DNA of 64,000 nucleotides from Bedellia somnulentella (lineage: Eukaryota; Arthropoda; Insecta; Lepidoptera; Bedelliidae), in contig CAUYWD010000278.1 of the NCBI GenBank assembly GCA_963576735.1, positions 1 to 64,000 on the forward strand, in the 5' to 3' direction. Both the position numbers and the translations under genes were made by a program. Numbering within the stretch: position 1 is the stretch's first letter; each line of letters starts with the position of its first letter. Under the pieces are notes generated by a model, which did not search any database, was not told where the DNA came from, and saw nothing but the letters and a program-made list of their open reading frames with translations. Positions 38,643 to 47,301 of the stretch are shown piece by piece.

Positions 38643-39792
38643 GTGGGGAAATCCTCATGGATTCCCCGCCGCATGGGGGTGCGACGGGGATATGTCAGAC
38701 TTCTACTGACTAAAACCCCACGGTGGTCCTTCCAGGTGCGAAATTTGTAGAGCCCACGGGTCGTCTGGCCTTAGGCAATTCATCGCCGCGGGCTCCACAC
38801 ACCTAACGCCGCTAGGCGTTCCTTCAAAGGGGGGACAGAACCCCCCTGTTTCCACCTCTTATAGTAACGGACGCTCGGAACCACTCAAGCGTCCGTCCTT
38901 CTGGGGCAGGGTTTGGTAGCGCGCAGATAGCCCCACTCTGCGCGCCTCCTGCCCGTGGAGCCCCACTTTCGGCGACGCACGCCATATGGGGGCTCCGTGG
39001 TCTTACAAGACCCTAACCGAGGCCGCGGTGCGTCAGTGGTTCCTGGCACCGCGGCGACGACGGCCCCTTCCAGTGGGGTCCGCCAGCTCCCTTTCCCTTT
39101 CGGCGGCCTCCTTTGCAAGCATTACGTGTTCGCAAAAGGAGGCCACCGCCGCCCACGCTTCGGGGCTCCCCACCATGGCCGCAACTACGGCCGTCAGGGA
39201 TAGATCCGGGCCAATGCTTGCCCGGAGTGCTGCCCTCTCCCCAGCCCAAGCTGGGCACTCTTCGAGAGTGTGTTTCGCCGAATCTTCGGGGCAATTCAGA
39301 CAGTGGTGGCAACGAGCAGCCTGCTCTTTACCCAGCCGCCACAGGTACTTACCGAAGCAACCATGCCCGGAAAGGACCTGTGTCAGCCGGAAGCTCAGAG
39401 ATCCATGCTCTCGCTGCAACCACTGCGTGAGGACGGGGAGAATGGCCTCCACCGTCTTGTGCCCCGCGCTCGGCTGTCCCAGCCTGAGCGCCCATGCCTC
39501 GAGGGCAGCTGCCTCGACCTCCTGCTTGTAGGCCGCAGTCTCCCGTTGCGTGGGCCAGTGGCCCTGCGTCCGCCGATCTTCGCGCCAGTGGAAAGTGGAC
39601 GCGAGGACTTTTGCGTCCAAATCCCATGGCATGGAACCCGCCAATAGGCAGGCAGCCTCTCGGGATACCGTACGGTATCCCCTTGACGCCCTGATGGACA
39701 TAAGGCGCTGCGGCGCATGAAGAAGCGCCGCATTAGCCCCGTTCAGGGCGTCTGCCCAAACTGGGGAGCCGTACATTGCCAGGGGGTGGGGG
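38597..39792 (-). mobile_element. B4: internally deleted family B copy
   Basis: Poly(T) 38597-38640, then a 3' UTR (38641-39032) and the last quarter of ORF2, nearly identical to B1. At 39781 the homology stops and is followed by GGGGGTGGGGG and then AACCTAACC. That G-rich end equals the unusual 5' terminus of B3. So the copy has the extreme 5' end joined to the ORF2 interior, or a non-templated G-rich junction. Confidence 0.85.
39033..39781 (-). pseudogene. B4 ORF2 C-terminal fragment (about 249 codons)
   Basis: Matches the last quarter of B1 ORF2 from MAMYGSPVW to the stop, including the C-terminal CHHC...H...C. It differs from B1 at only a few residues (for example VAAMVGSPE instead of VAAIVDSPE). 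It has no endonuclease or polymerase domain, so it cannot be active. Confidence 0.9.
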
Positions 39793-39856
39793 AACCTAAC
39801 CTAACCTAACCTAACCTAACCTAACCTAACCTAACCTAACCTAACCTAACCTAACC
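39793..39856. repeat. Telomere repeats, 64 bp
   Basis: AACC plus twelve units. Two further spacers in this window have exactly this length. Confidence 0.95.
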
Positions 39857-40201
39857 TTTTTTTTTTTTTTTTTTTTTTTGTCGTGGGGAAATCCTCATGG
39901 ATCCGACGTCACCCGGCGGGGTGACGAAGGTATGTCGGACTCTTACCGACTAAAACCCCACGGTGGCCTTCTTCGGTGCTTTGGTGCGGGATTGGTGGGA
40001 ACGCCCGTGGCAGTCTACCTCCAATCCCGCGCACCACGCCTCTCGGCGTCCATCTCGGGGGACTTGAAGTCCCCCACTCCCCCTTGTGCTTCCTCAGCAC
40101 CGCAGACGCTTGGGCCACACGTTCCAAACGCCCGCCCCCTCGAGGTTCTCCTTGCGGAGTAGCAGACTGCAACCCGCCGGTCGCAGCCCACCACCTCACG
40201 G

Positions 40202-40582
40202 ATTTTTTAACGAGGTTTTGTCCTCGGATTTTTGCGGAAGGTTTACTCCTCTTCCGATTTTTTATAGAGGTTTACTCCTCGCGGTCAAGCCTACACCACG
40301 GCAAGACCCTCGGCCCTGGTAGTGCAATACTGCCAGGGTTACGAGTTCCCCTCTTGCTCCCGTTCCCTCTCTACACCTCGAAAGGAAAACGGGAGCAACC
40401 CACCCCATGATTTTTAACGAGGTTTTCTCCTCCGATTTTTTATAGAGGTTGACTCCTCGCGACCTGCCGGTGACGGCAAGGCCCTCGGTCCCAGCAACAG
40501 CGGCTACAACTGTTGCTGGGGTTACGATCTGCGTCGCTTCCCCTGTCCCCTCTCCTAATAAGAGGGATACTGGGAGCGACGC
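40202..40582 (-). repeat. S1 internal units 1 and 2, each with three stem-loops
   Basis: Each unit starts GATTTTT(T)AACGAGG and TTTTTTATAGAGGTT. Unit 1 stems: CCCTGGTAGT (40314-40323)/ACTGCCAGGG (40329-40338) and TTGCTCCCGTT (40354-40364)/AACGGGAGCAA (40388-40398). Unit 2 stems: CCCAGCAACAG (40490-40500)/CTGTTGCTGGG (40510-40520) and GCGTCGCT (40531-40538)/AGCGACGC (40575-40582). Primary sequence differs but pairing is kept. Confidence 0.8.
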
Positions 40583-40588
40583 CACCTC

Positions 40589-40667
40589 GGTGCATTAGCT
40601 TCACCCCGGCTGGCTAGTCCGGGGCTACTGAGCCCCCACGCCACGACAAGGCTGCACCGTGTGGGGG
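40589..40667 (-). ncRNA. Candidate HDV-like ribozyme, S1 5' end
   Basis: P2 is GGUGC/GCACC where B1 has GGUAC/GUACC, a compensatory change. P4 is CCCCGG/CCGGGG, improving a G-U pair to G-C. P1 and P3/L3 are unchanged. The P4 loop is one base shorter. Confidence 0.78.
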
Positions 40668-40684
40668 AACCTAACCTAACCTAA

Positions 40685-40686
<2 letters not shown>
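40668..40686. repeat. Telomere repeats, 19 bp, between S1 and B5
   Basis: AACC plus three units. Confidence 0.93.
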
Positions 40687-40718
<32 letters not shown>

Positions 40719-40720
<2 letters not shown>

Positions 40721-41113
40721 GTGGGGAAATCCTCATGGATCCTACGCCACCCGGTGGAGTGACGAAGGTATGTCGGACTTTTACCGACTAAAACCCCACG
40801 GTGACTCTTCACTGGTGCCTTATGGTAGGGTCCGTGGGCTTTCTAGACCATTGGCAATACGTACCACGGACCCTACGCACCTGACGCCGCAAGGCATCTC
40901 TTCTCAGGGGGACTTTTGTTAGCCCCCTTTTCCTTCCTGTCTCTTTGCAGCAGACGCTCAGAGTCACTTGAGCGCCTGCCCGTCGCGGGCAGGTTGAGTC
41001 GACACACAAAGCCACCGATTTGCGTGCCACCTGCCTTTGGAGCCCCGTCTTCGGCGGTGAACGCTCACGGGGCTCCTTGGTCTTGGATAAGACCATTCAA
41101 TGCCGCGGGCATA
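40719..41113 (-). other. B5 3' UTR (S1-like type)
   Basis: GTCGG (40772-40776) pairs with CCGAC (40784-40788), a compensated version of GTCAG/CTGAC in B1. A CGCTCA/TGAGCG stem lies near 40955-40975. No ORF. Confidence 0.75.
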
Positions 41114-44100
41114 CTAGTGCCTTGCACCGCGGCGGCGGGTCCCACGTCTTGTAGGATCCGCTATCTCCCTTTCCCTTTCGGCGGCCTCTTTCGCAAGCAT
41201 TACATGTTCACAGAAAGAGGCCACCGCCGCCCACGCTTCGGGGCTTCCCACCATGGCCGCAACTACGGCCGTCAGGGATAGATCCGGGCCAATGCTTGCC
41301 CGGAGTGCTGCCCTCTCCCCAGTCCAAGCTGGGCACTCTTCAAGAGTGTGATGCGCCGTGTCTTCGGGGCAATTCAGACAGTGGTGGCAACGAGCAGCCT
41401 GCTCTTTACCCAGCCGCCACAGGTACTTACCGAAGCAACCATGCCCGGAAAGGACCTGTGTCAGCCGAAAGCTCAGAGATCCGTGCTCTCGCTGCAACCA
41501 CTGCGTGAAGACGGGGAGAATGGCCTCCACCGTCTTGTGCCCCGCGCTCGGCTGTCCCAGCCTGAGCGCCCATGCCTCGAGGGCAGCAGCCTCGACCTCC
41601 TGCTTGTAGGCCGCAGTCTCCCGTTGCGTGGGCCAGTGACCCTGCGTCCGCCGATCTTCACGCCAGTGGAAAGTGGACGCGAGGACTTTCGCGTCCAAAT
41701 CCCATGGTATGGAACCCGCCAATAAGCAGGCAGCCTCACGGGATACCGTGCGGTATCCCCTTGACGCCCTGATGGACATAAGGCGCTGCGGCGCATGAAG
41801 AAGCGCCGCATTAGCCCCGTTCAGGGCGTCTGCCCAAACTGGGGAGCCGTACATTGCCATTGATCGTACGACCCCCATATAGAGCTGCCTGCTTGCGTTC
41901 CTGGGGCCCCCTAGGTTCGGCATGAGTCTGCTAAGAGCAGCAGCCGCAACCATTAGCCGGGGCCCCAAACGCTCGAAGTGAGCGCGGAACGTCCAACGGC
42001 CGTCGAGCACTAATCCCAGGTATTTCAAAGTGGACTCGACGGCAATCCTCACGCCGCCCACGACGATGGCGGATTCCCCCACTGGCGGACGATTCCGAGG
42101 CCCATGAAACCACATGGCCTCGGACTTATTCAGGGCCACTTCGAGGCCCAGAAGCCTTATGCGGCGCACAACGTGCGCCACTCCCGCTGTTGCGCGGATG
42201 GCGGCCTCCCTGTATGTTTTCCCTCGAGCCGTCACTAGGGTGTCGTCTGCATAGCAGGTGAGTTGGACACCCCAGAGGTTGGCGCCGCGCAGGACCCAAT
42301 CGTAGCCGATGTTCCACAGGAGCGGCCCTAAGACAGACCCCTGTGGCACACCGCATGACATAGCGCGGCTTTCCCAACCCTCCCGAACCGGGTAAGTGAT
42401 AGAGCGGTTCGAGAGGTACGACTCGAGGACCCTCAGTATGTATGGAGGCACTACATGATACTTGAGTGCCTCTTTAATACAGGGCCAGGGCATGGTGTTG
42501 AAAGCGTTGGCGATGTCCAATGACACCGCCAAAACAACTTCGCCCTGTGCGACCGCCTCGTCCGCTATCGCGCGAACGCGCAACACCGCGTGTACCGTTG
42601 AGCGGCATCGGCGGAATCCAAACTGCTGGTCCGATATGTTTGGACCTACTTCATCGAGGTGCTCGACGATTCGGGCAGAGATCACCCTCTCGAAAAGTTT
42701 GCCCGCCTCGTCGAGCAGCACGATAGGCCGAAACGACGATGGTTCGACGGAGTCGGCGAGGCGCCCTTCCTTTCGTAGGAGAACGAGCCTGCCCACCTTC
42801 CAAGGCTCTGGGAATACCCCTTGTGCCAGGCACCGGGAAAGCAGGTTCCGAAACTTCTCCTCCAGGAAGGGTTCCAGTGCGACCACCCAGGCTCGCCCCG
42901 GGATGCCGTCTAGTCCCGGGGCTGTCTTCTTCGCCTTGAGTCGCTTTATTGCCACCGCCAACTCCGGTTCAGTCACTTCTGGGACCAGCAGTTCTTCCTC
43001 CTCGGGCTGCCGCTCTGCAGCCATCACTGGGGGCACATGGGCTGCCCTTGCCGGAAACAAGGCCGAGACCACATCTTCCACTACGTGGGGCTGGAGACTC
43101 GTCGTCAGAGGGGGCGCCCAAGGGCGAAGCTGCTGCCGCACCGCTTTGTACGGCCTGCCCCATGGGTCATTGTTCAGAGTCTCCAGCGATTCCACCTTGG
43201 AGGCGATTTTGGCCCTGAGAACTGCAATCTTCAGGGCTATTTTCGCCTCGCGGTAACGGTTTACAATATCTTGTTCCTCGGCCTCGATCCGGCGTCGTCT
43301 TCTTCTGTAGCGTTTACACCGGCGGCCCGCCTCCATACTAGCTCGTCGGAGTTGAGCTATTTCGGCGGACCACCAATGTACTTGTTTCCTCGGAGCCATC
43401 GGTCCCGCCCGGGGCATGGACGCGTCGCAAATCTCTGTGAGGGCCCCACGAAACCAGTCCACCTCGGCACTGATGTCGTTGGCCGCATCAGGCGGCGCTG
43501 ACCAGGACTGGACAATGGCTGCTTCAGCCATCAGTTCTTGGTCCAGCCTGCTGAGGGCCCATCTTGGTCCCCCATTCGCCGATGAGCCGCCTGATGAGGT
43601 GGCTCCACGTGACGCAGAGACCTCGAACCGGATATAACGGTGATCCGAGTATGTCTCCACGTCAGTGATGACCCTCCAGCCCTTGATTAGGGCCCAGAGA
43701 CCGGGAGTTGCGAAAGTCAGATCGACGATCGAACTCCCGTTATGCCGCACGCATGTGGGTGTCGAACCTATATTGGCAACAGTTAGCCCGGCAGCTGTCG
43801 CCCACTCAACTACCGCCCCGCCGAAAAGTTCAGTCGCCGGAGACCCCCAAGCCACAGATTTGGCGTTGAAATCCCCGGCCACTAGCACCTGGCAGGGGCG
43901 CCGTTGCAAGACTGCTGCTTCCAAATTTTCCAAAAACACCTCGAAGTCGGAGAATGAGGCGTTTGGGGAAAAGTACACCGATATGACTACGATGTCCCCA
44001 ATACGCGCTGAGACGAATCCCCGACCTCGATGCACCTCTTCTAGCAGCAGTCCTGAGGCTCTGCTAACCACGATCGCGGCAACGCCGTCTATGTCCGACA

Positions 44101-44239
44101 CCCAATTCGCCCCAGTTGGGACAAAATATGGCTCCGAGACCACTCCAATGTTTATTAACCACTCCGCCATGCTTTGAAAGAACAGGTCTTGAGCAGTGGC
44201 GCAGTGGTTAAGATTCGCCTGGAGGAACCGTAGGGCCAT
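41114..44239 (-). CDS. B5 ORF2: APE endonuclease / reverse transcriptase, 1041 aa
   Basis: ATG 44239-44237 (MALRFLQANLNHC), overlapping TAA as TAATG. The methionine at position 3 of the siblings is leucine here, so the first ATG must be used. Endonuclease motifs EPYFVP, GDFNAKS and SDHRYI, reverse transcriptase motifs SLDIANAFNT, GVPQGSVLGP and CYADDTLV, and the C-terminal CHHC...H...C are intact. A few conservative changes separate it from B1 in the C-terminal half (for example SNRSITYP for SDRSITYP), with more in the first 400 residues. Confidence 0.95.
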   Translation of the reverse strand: MALRFLQANLNHCATAQDLFFQSMAEWLINIGVVSEPYFVPTGANWVSDIDGVAAIVVSRASGLLLEEVHRGRGFVSARIGDIVVISVYFSPNASFSDFEVFLENLEAAVLQRRPCQVLVAGDFNAKSVAWGSPATELFGGAVVEWATAAGLTVANIGSTPTCVRHNGSSIVDLTFATPGLWALIKGWRVITDVETYSDHRYIRFEVSASRGATSSGGSSANGGPRWALSRLDQELMAEAAIVQSWSAPPDAANDISAEVDWFRGALTEICDASMPRAGPMAPRKQVHWWSAEIAQLRRASMEAGRRCKRYRRRRRRIEAEEQDIVNRYREAKIALKIAVLRAKIASKVESLETLNNDPWGRPYKAVRQQLRPWAPPLTTSLQPHVVEDVVSALFPARAAHVPPVMAAERQPEEEELLVPEVTEPELAVAIKRLKAKKTAPGLDGIPGRAWVVALEPFLEEKFRNLLSRCLAQGVFPEPWKVGRLVLLRKEGRLADSVEPSSFRPIVLLDEAGKLFERVISARIVEHLDEVGPNISDQQFGFRRCRSTVHAVLRVRAIADEAVAQGEVVLAVSLDIANAFNTMPWPCIKEALKYHVVPPYILRVLESYLSNRSITYPVREGWESRAMSCGVPQGSVLGPLLWNIGYDWVLRGANLWGVQLTCYADDTLVTARGKTYREAAIRATAGVAHVVRRIRLLGLEVALNKSEAMWFHGPRNRPPVGESAIVVGGVRIAVESTLKYLGLVLDGRWTFRAHFERLGPRLMVAAAALSRLMPNLGGPRNASRQLYMGVVRSMAMYGSPVWADALNGANAALLHAPQRLMSIRASRGYRTVSREAACLLAGSIPWDLDAKVLASTFHWREDRRTQGHWPTQRETAAYKQEVEAAALEAWALRLGQPSAGHKTVEAILPVFTQWLQREHGSLSFRLTQVLSGHGCFGKYLWRLGKEQAARCHHCLNCPEDTAHHTLEECPAWTGERAALRASIGPDLSLTAVVAAMVGSPEAWAAVASFCEHVMLAKEAAEREREIADPTRRGTRRRGARH

Positions 44240-44241
44240 TA

Positions 44242-46344
44242 TTAATTAATTACCATGGGTTCCTCCGCGGGCCTTGGATTAACCGTGCCCTTAAATCCGA
44301 TACCGGCCTTTCCTGTTTTAGGCCGCTTCTTTTTGTTAGTGGAACAAGACTTAGCTCCGACAATGTGCTCCGCCGGTTTATCGGCTGCTTTACAGACTGG
44401 GCAGCTAGGTTTCAATGCACATTCGCTAGCTTTGTGGTTTTCCGAACCGCAACGGAAACAAAGATTGCTACGATCGACAGTCGAAGTGCACTGTGCACGC
44501 ACATGACCGGGTTCAAGACATTTGTAGCACCGTAGTGCTCTCTTTGGGAGATGTTGAACCCGGGCTTCGCCCCAGCCAACCCGAATTTTTTTCAACTGCA
44601 ATAGCTTTTTTGCTACAGCAACTGAGCATCGCACATGAACGGAACATGCGCCTCTAATCCCCTCATTAATTCGCCCTATTTTTATGTCAGCTGACAAGCA
44701 GCCACCAGTAAGTGCAACGGCAGCGACAATTTCCTCTTGGGATACTGAGTCGTCAAGGTCCACTAGGCGAATGTCCTCCAGCTTAGTTGGCCTGTACACT
44801 TTGATCAACTCAGAATCAAAGCATTCCCTCAGTTTTGAAGCAAGCACGTCAGCTTTTTCCGACGATCCTTCCCCAGAGACTTCAATCTTACGGGCACCCG
44901 TGACGGCAGTTCTAATCCGCACTGACCCTATTCCGAGTCCAGATAGATTGAGTCTCTGCCGAGCTTCAGTCATTACCTTTTTATAGGTGATACCACTATC
45001 TGGGGCTGACTCATCGAGGTGGACAATCACCGCTGCTGTACGAGGCACCCGCAGCTTCTTGGCCGCCTTTTCTGCAACACTTGATGCAGATACTTTAGCC
45101 GGAGCCTTGTTGTTTTGTGACATCTTCTTTCCCCGACGCACAACAGTTGCCCATGATCCTTCAGTAACAGGTTTAGAGGGACCGGGGATTGGCTGCACCA
45201 CTGGTTCAAGAGGCTCTGGAGCACGGACAACTGGGCTACCGCTACTTATAGTAGGGTTAGATTTTTTCCCCTTGCCCTTACCTTTCTTTGCCGATTGTGG
45301 CTTTGTACCTGAGTTAGGTGTGCTGTGCACCCTGTCTGCGGCTAAAGGAGGTCTAAGTCGTTTCTCAGGTAGAAGACGACCTTCCAATGCTTCCAGTCGG
45401 GCATTCATCATGGTCCCTACTTGGACCATGATAGACCGAGCCAGATCATCAGTCGTTGGGGCAGCAGGGTCAGAATTAGACCGAGCGATGTTGAACTCAG
45501 CCCTCATCTCAGCCATTTCCCTCCTCATAATGTCTAGCTGGCCAGCTAAGCTTTCTCTGTCCGCTTTTATGCGTTCATTCTCTTCTCGAAGCCGTGTAAG
45601 TTCTTCCTGTAGCTTCCTCACTTCGCCAGAAGAAGAACATTCCTTAAGGAGCTCAGAGTTAGCCACTATGTCCTCTGCCGCGTTTTTTAGGTCCCTGACG
45701 TAGGTGCCTTTAAGGTTGCCGGACTTCTTTGCAATCTTAAGTATTATTGCGGCCTTATCTTCCACCGTTTTCGCCAACTCGGAGGCAGACTTTTTCCCCA
45801 CCGGGATTAGGGAAGGCTGGAGTTTAGCGCTTCGAGCGGCATAGCGATCTACTCTCTGAGATAGGTCTTCCTGCTCGGAGGCACTCTCTTCTTGCCGCAT
45901 AAACTTTCGGCGAGCAGCAGCAGCCTCGGCTCTTGCTTTCCCTACACCGATATACTCACCAGTAGTTGGTGGCCTGCCTCGGCCCCTCTTTGCCGGGGCT
46001 TTACTAGAAAGTTGGGATTTCTCCCTGTCATTTCCAGTGTTGATTCCTACATCTGAATCGGATGAAACCGACGCAGATCCAGTGAAGGTCCTCTTCCGTT
46101 GAGAATCGGTAACCGAGATGGAACCGTCTCTGTCCACCGCAGAGTTAAATGAGCTATCGCTCATAAACTCCACGGCTGTATCGCTTAGATCGAAGTCATG
46201 TATCAAATCGCTATAGTTGTCGGTTTGGCAGTTTTTGCCCCCCCCAGAATACGTGGGGGCGCCTTCCGCGGCCGCGGAAGGGTGGGATTCCCCCTTTCGG
46301 GGACCCACCTGGGTAATACTCTTAAAAAATGCCGAATTATCCAT
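44242..46344 (-). CDS. B5 ORF1: Gag-like protein, 700 aa
   Basis: ATG 46344-46342 (MDNSAFFKSIT). Conserved N-terminal block; acidic segment LSDTAVEFMSDSSFNSAV as in B2; AT-hook core GRGRPP near 120 with TTGEYIGVGKARAEAAAAR. SGNLKGTYVRDLKNAA is followed by a coiled coil (LQEELTRLREENERIKADRESL). Knuckles: CYKCLEPGHVRAQC, CFRCGSENHKASEC, CPVC...H...C. It ends EPMVIN with tandem TAA TAA, the second sharing its A with the ORF2 ATG. The N-terminal part resembles B2 while the C-terminal part resembles B1, a mosaic. Confidence 0.93.
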   Translation of the reverse strand: MDNSAFFKSITQVGPRKGESHPSAAAEGAPTYSGGGKNCQTDNYSDLIHDFDLSDTAVEFMSDSSFNSAVDRDGSISVTDSQRKRTFTGSASVSSDSDVGINTGNDREKSQLSSKAPAKRGRGRPPTTGEYIGVGKARAEAAAARRKFMRQEESASEQEDLSQRVDRYAARSAKLQPSLIPVGKKSASELAKTVEDKAAIILKIAKKSGNLKGTYVRDLKNAAEDIVANSELLKECSSSGEVRKLQEELTRLREENERIKADRESLAGQLDIMRREMAEMRAEFNIARSNSDPAAPTTDDLARSIMVQVGTMMNARLEALEGRLLPEKRLRPPLAADRVHSTPNSGTKPQSAKKGKGKGKKSNPTISSGSPVVRAPEPLEPVVQPIPGPSKPVTEGSWATVVRRGKKMSQNNKAPAKVSASSVAEKAAKKLRVPRTAAVIVHLDESAPDSGITYKKVMTEARQRLNLSGLGIGSVRIRTAVTGARKIEVSGEGSSEKADVLASKLRECFDSELIKVYRPTKLEDIRLVDLDDSVSQEEIVAAVALTGGCLSADIKIGRINEGIRGACSVHVRCSVAVAKKLLQLKKIRVGWGEARVQHLPKRALRCYKCLEPGHVRAQCTSTVDRSNLCFRCGSENHKASECALKPSCPVCKAADKPAEHIVGAKSCSTNKKKRPKTGKAGIGFKGTVNPRPAEEPMVIN

Positions 46345-46829
46345 ATTGGTTTTGGTAGGCTTTACCCTCGGCCTACCATCGAGCTAAACCCCCCACCCCT
46401 GCGCTAGGCACTGGACTCCCTCCAGACATTCATCCCCTCGGCACGCTGACCTTGGGATTGGGGTAATTTTTTATAGAGGTTTTCTTCCTCGCAGCCCAGA
46501 CCTCAGTGGCCTGAGCCCCCGTTCCCACCGAAGTAGATTTACGGTTTGGCCGGCAGTATCATGAAGACACTGCCGCCCCACAAAGACAGAACCTGGCCGA
46601 TCGGTGCGACACAGACGCCAGGTTCTAACACCCGCCCCAGCCGCCCAATGTGGGCAAACGCTGGGGCTAAGCCGTGCACATCAGAATGTGCCACGACTTC
46701 CCGTCCGCTTGCTGCTCGCTCTGGAAGCAGAGGAGAGAAGCGGACTCTCGGTACATTAGCTTCACCCCGGACTGGATTGCCCGAGGCTACTGAGCCCCCA
46801 CGCCACGACAAGGCTGCACCGTGTGGGGG
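46345..46829 (-). other. B5 5' UTR
   Basis: GGTAGGC/GCCTACC hairpin, TATA-like box 46467-46475 and GGCAGT hairpin. Short form without the extra middle segment, as in B2. Confidence 0.7.
46750..46829 (-). ncRNA. Candidate HDV-like ribozyme, B5 5' end
   Basis: P2 is GGUGC/GUACC here, so one pair becomes G-U, intermediate between the B1 and S1 forms. The other stems are unchanged. Confidence 0.72.
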
Positions 46830-46893
46830 AACCTAACCTAACCTAACCTAACCTAACCTAACCTAACCTAACCTAACCTAACCTAACCTAACC
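46830..46893. repeat. Telomere repeats, 64 bp, between B5 and B6
   Basis: AACC plus twelve units. Confidence 0.95.
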
Positions 46894-46916
46894 TTTTTTT
46901 TTTTTTTTTTTTTTTT

Positions 46917-47301
46917 ACGTGGGGAAATCCTCATGGATTCCCCGCCGCATGAGGGTGCGACGGGGATATGTCAGACTTCTACTGACTAAAACCCCACGGT
47001 GGTCCTTCCTGGTGCCTGGTTGTGGAGTCTTCGAGCTTTCTAGCCTTAGGCAATTCATCACCGCGGACTCCACGCACCTTATGCCTGTTGGCATTTCCTC
47101 TCGGGTGGCGGATTTAGCACCTCTCAAAACAATGTTGAAGCGGACACTCAGGACCACTAAGTGCCCGCTCTCCTCTGGCAGGATTGGTTGACGTTGAAAG
47201 CCCTCACTTGCAACGCCCCCTGCCTTTGGAGCCCCGTCACCGGCGATGAACGCTCACGGGGCTCCGTGGTCTTAGAAGACCATTTCGATGCCGCAATGTG
47301 A
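46917..47301 (-). other. B6 3' UTR
   Basis: AGCGGACACT (47139-47148) pairs with AGTGCCCGCT (47160-47169), replacing the GGACGCT/AGCGTCC hairpin of B1 with different bases but the same position and similar loop (GGACCACT). Confidence 0.72.

Larger units (their letters stand above)
39857..40667 (-). mobile_element. S1: short ORF-less telomeric element with B-type ends
   Basis: Poly(T) 39857-39879; body 788 bp. The 3' end matches the B5 type (GGGGAAATCCTCATGGATCC, GTCGG/CCGAC hairpin, CCCACGGTG). The 5' end is the B ribozyme-like fold. Between them, two related units of about 200 bp consist of stem-loops. No ORF of note exists. It is best described as a short internally deleted or SINE-like element mobilised by family B protein. 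R2 elements are known to have such short derivatives with a 5' ribozyme. Confidence 0.85.
40687..46829 (-). mobile_element. B5: full-length family B retrotransposon
   Basis: Poly(T) 40687-40718; body 6111 bp; both ORFs open. ORF2 from about residue 430 is nearly identical to B1, but the 3' UTR is of a different type shared with S1. The 5' end is at 46829. Confidence 0.95.

Noticed and set aside
42462..43256. Long plus-strand open frames antisense to the ORF2 genes (for example 264 aa here, 256 aa at 54963-55733 and 61236-62006)
   Set aside because: They recur at the same place in every B copy as the mirror of a G/C-rich coding frame, show low-complexity Ser/Thr/Arg composition and no domain, and have no conserved start of their own.
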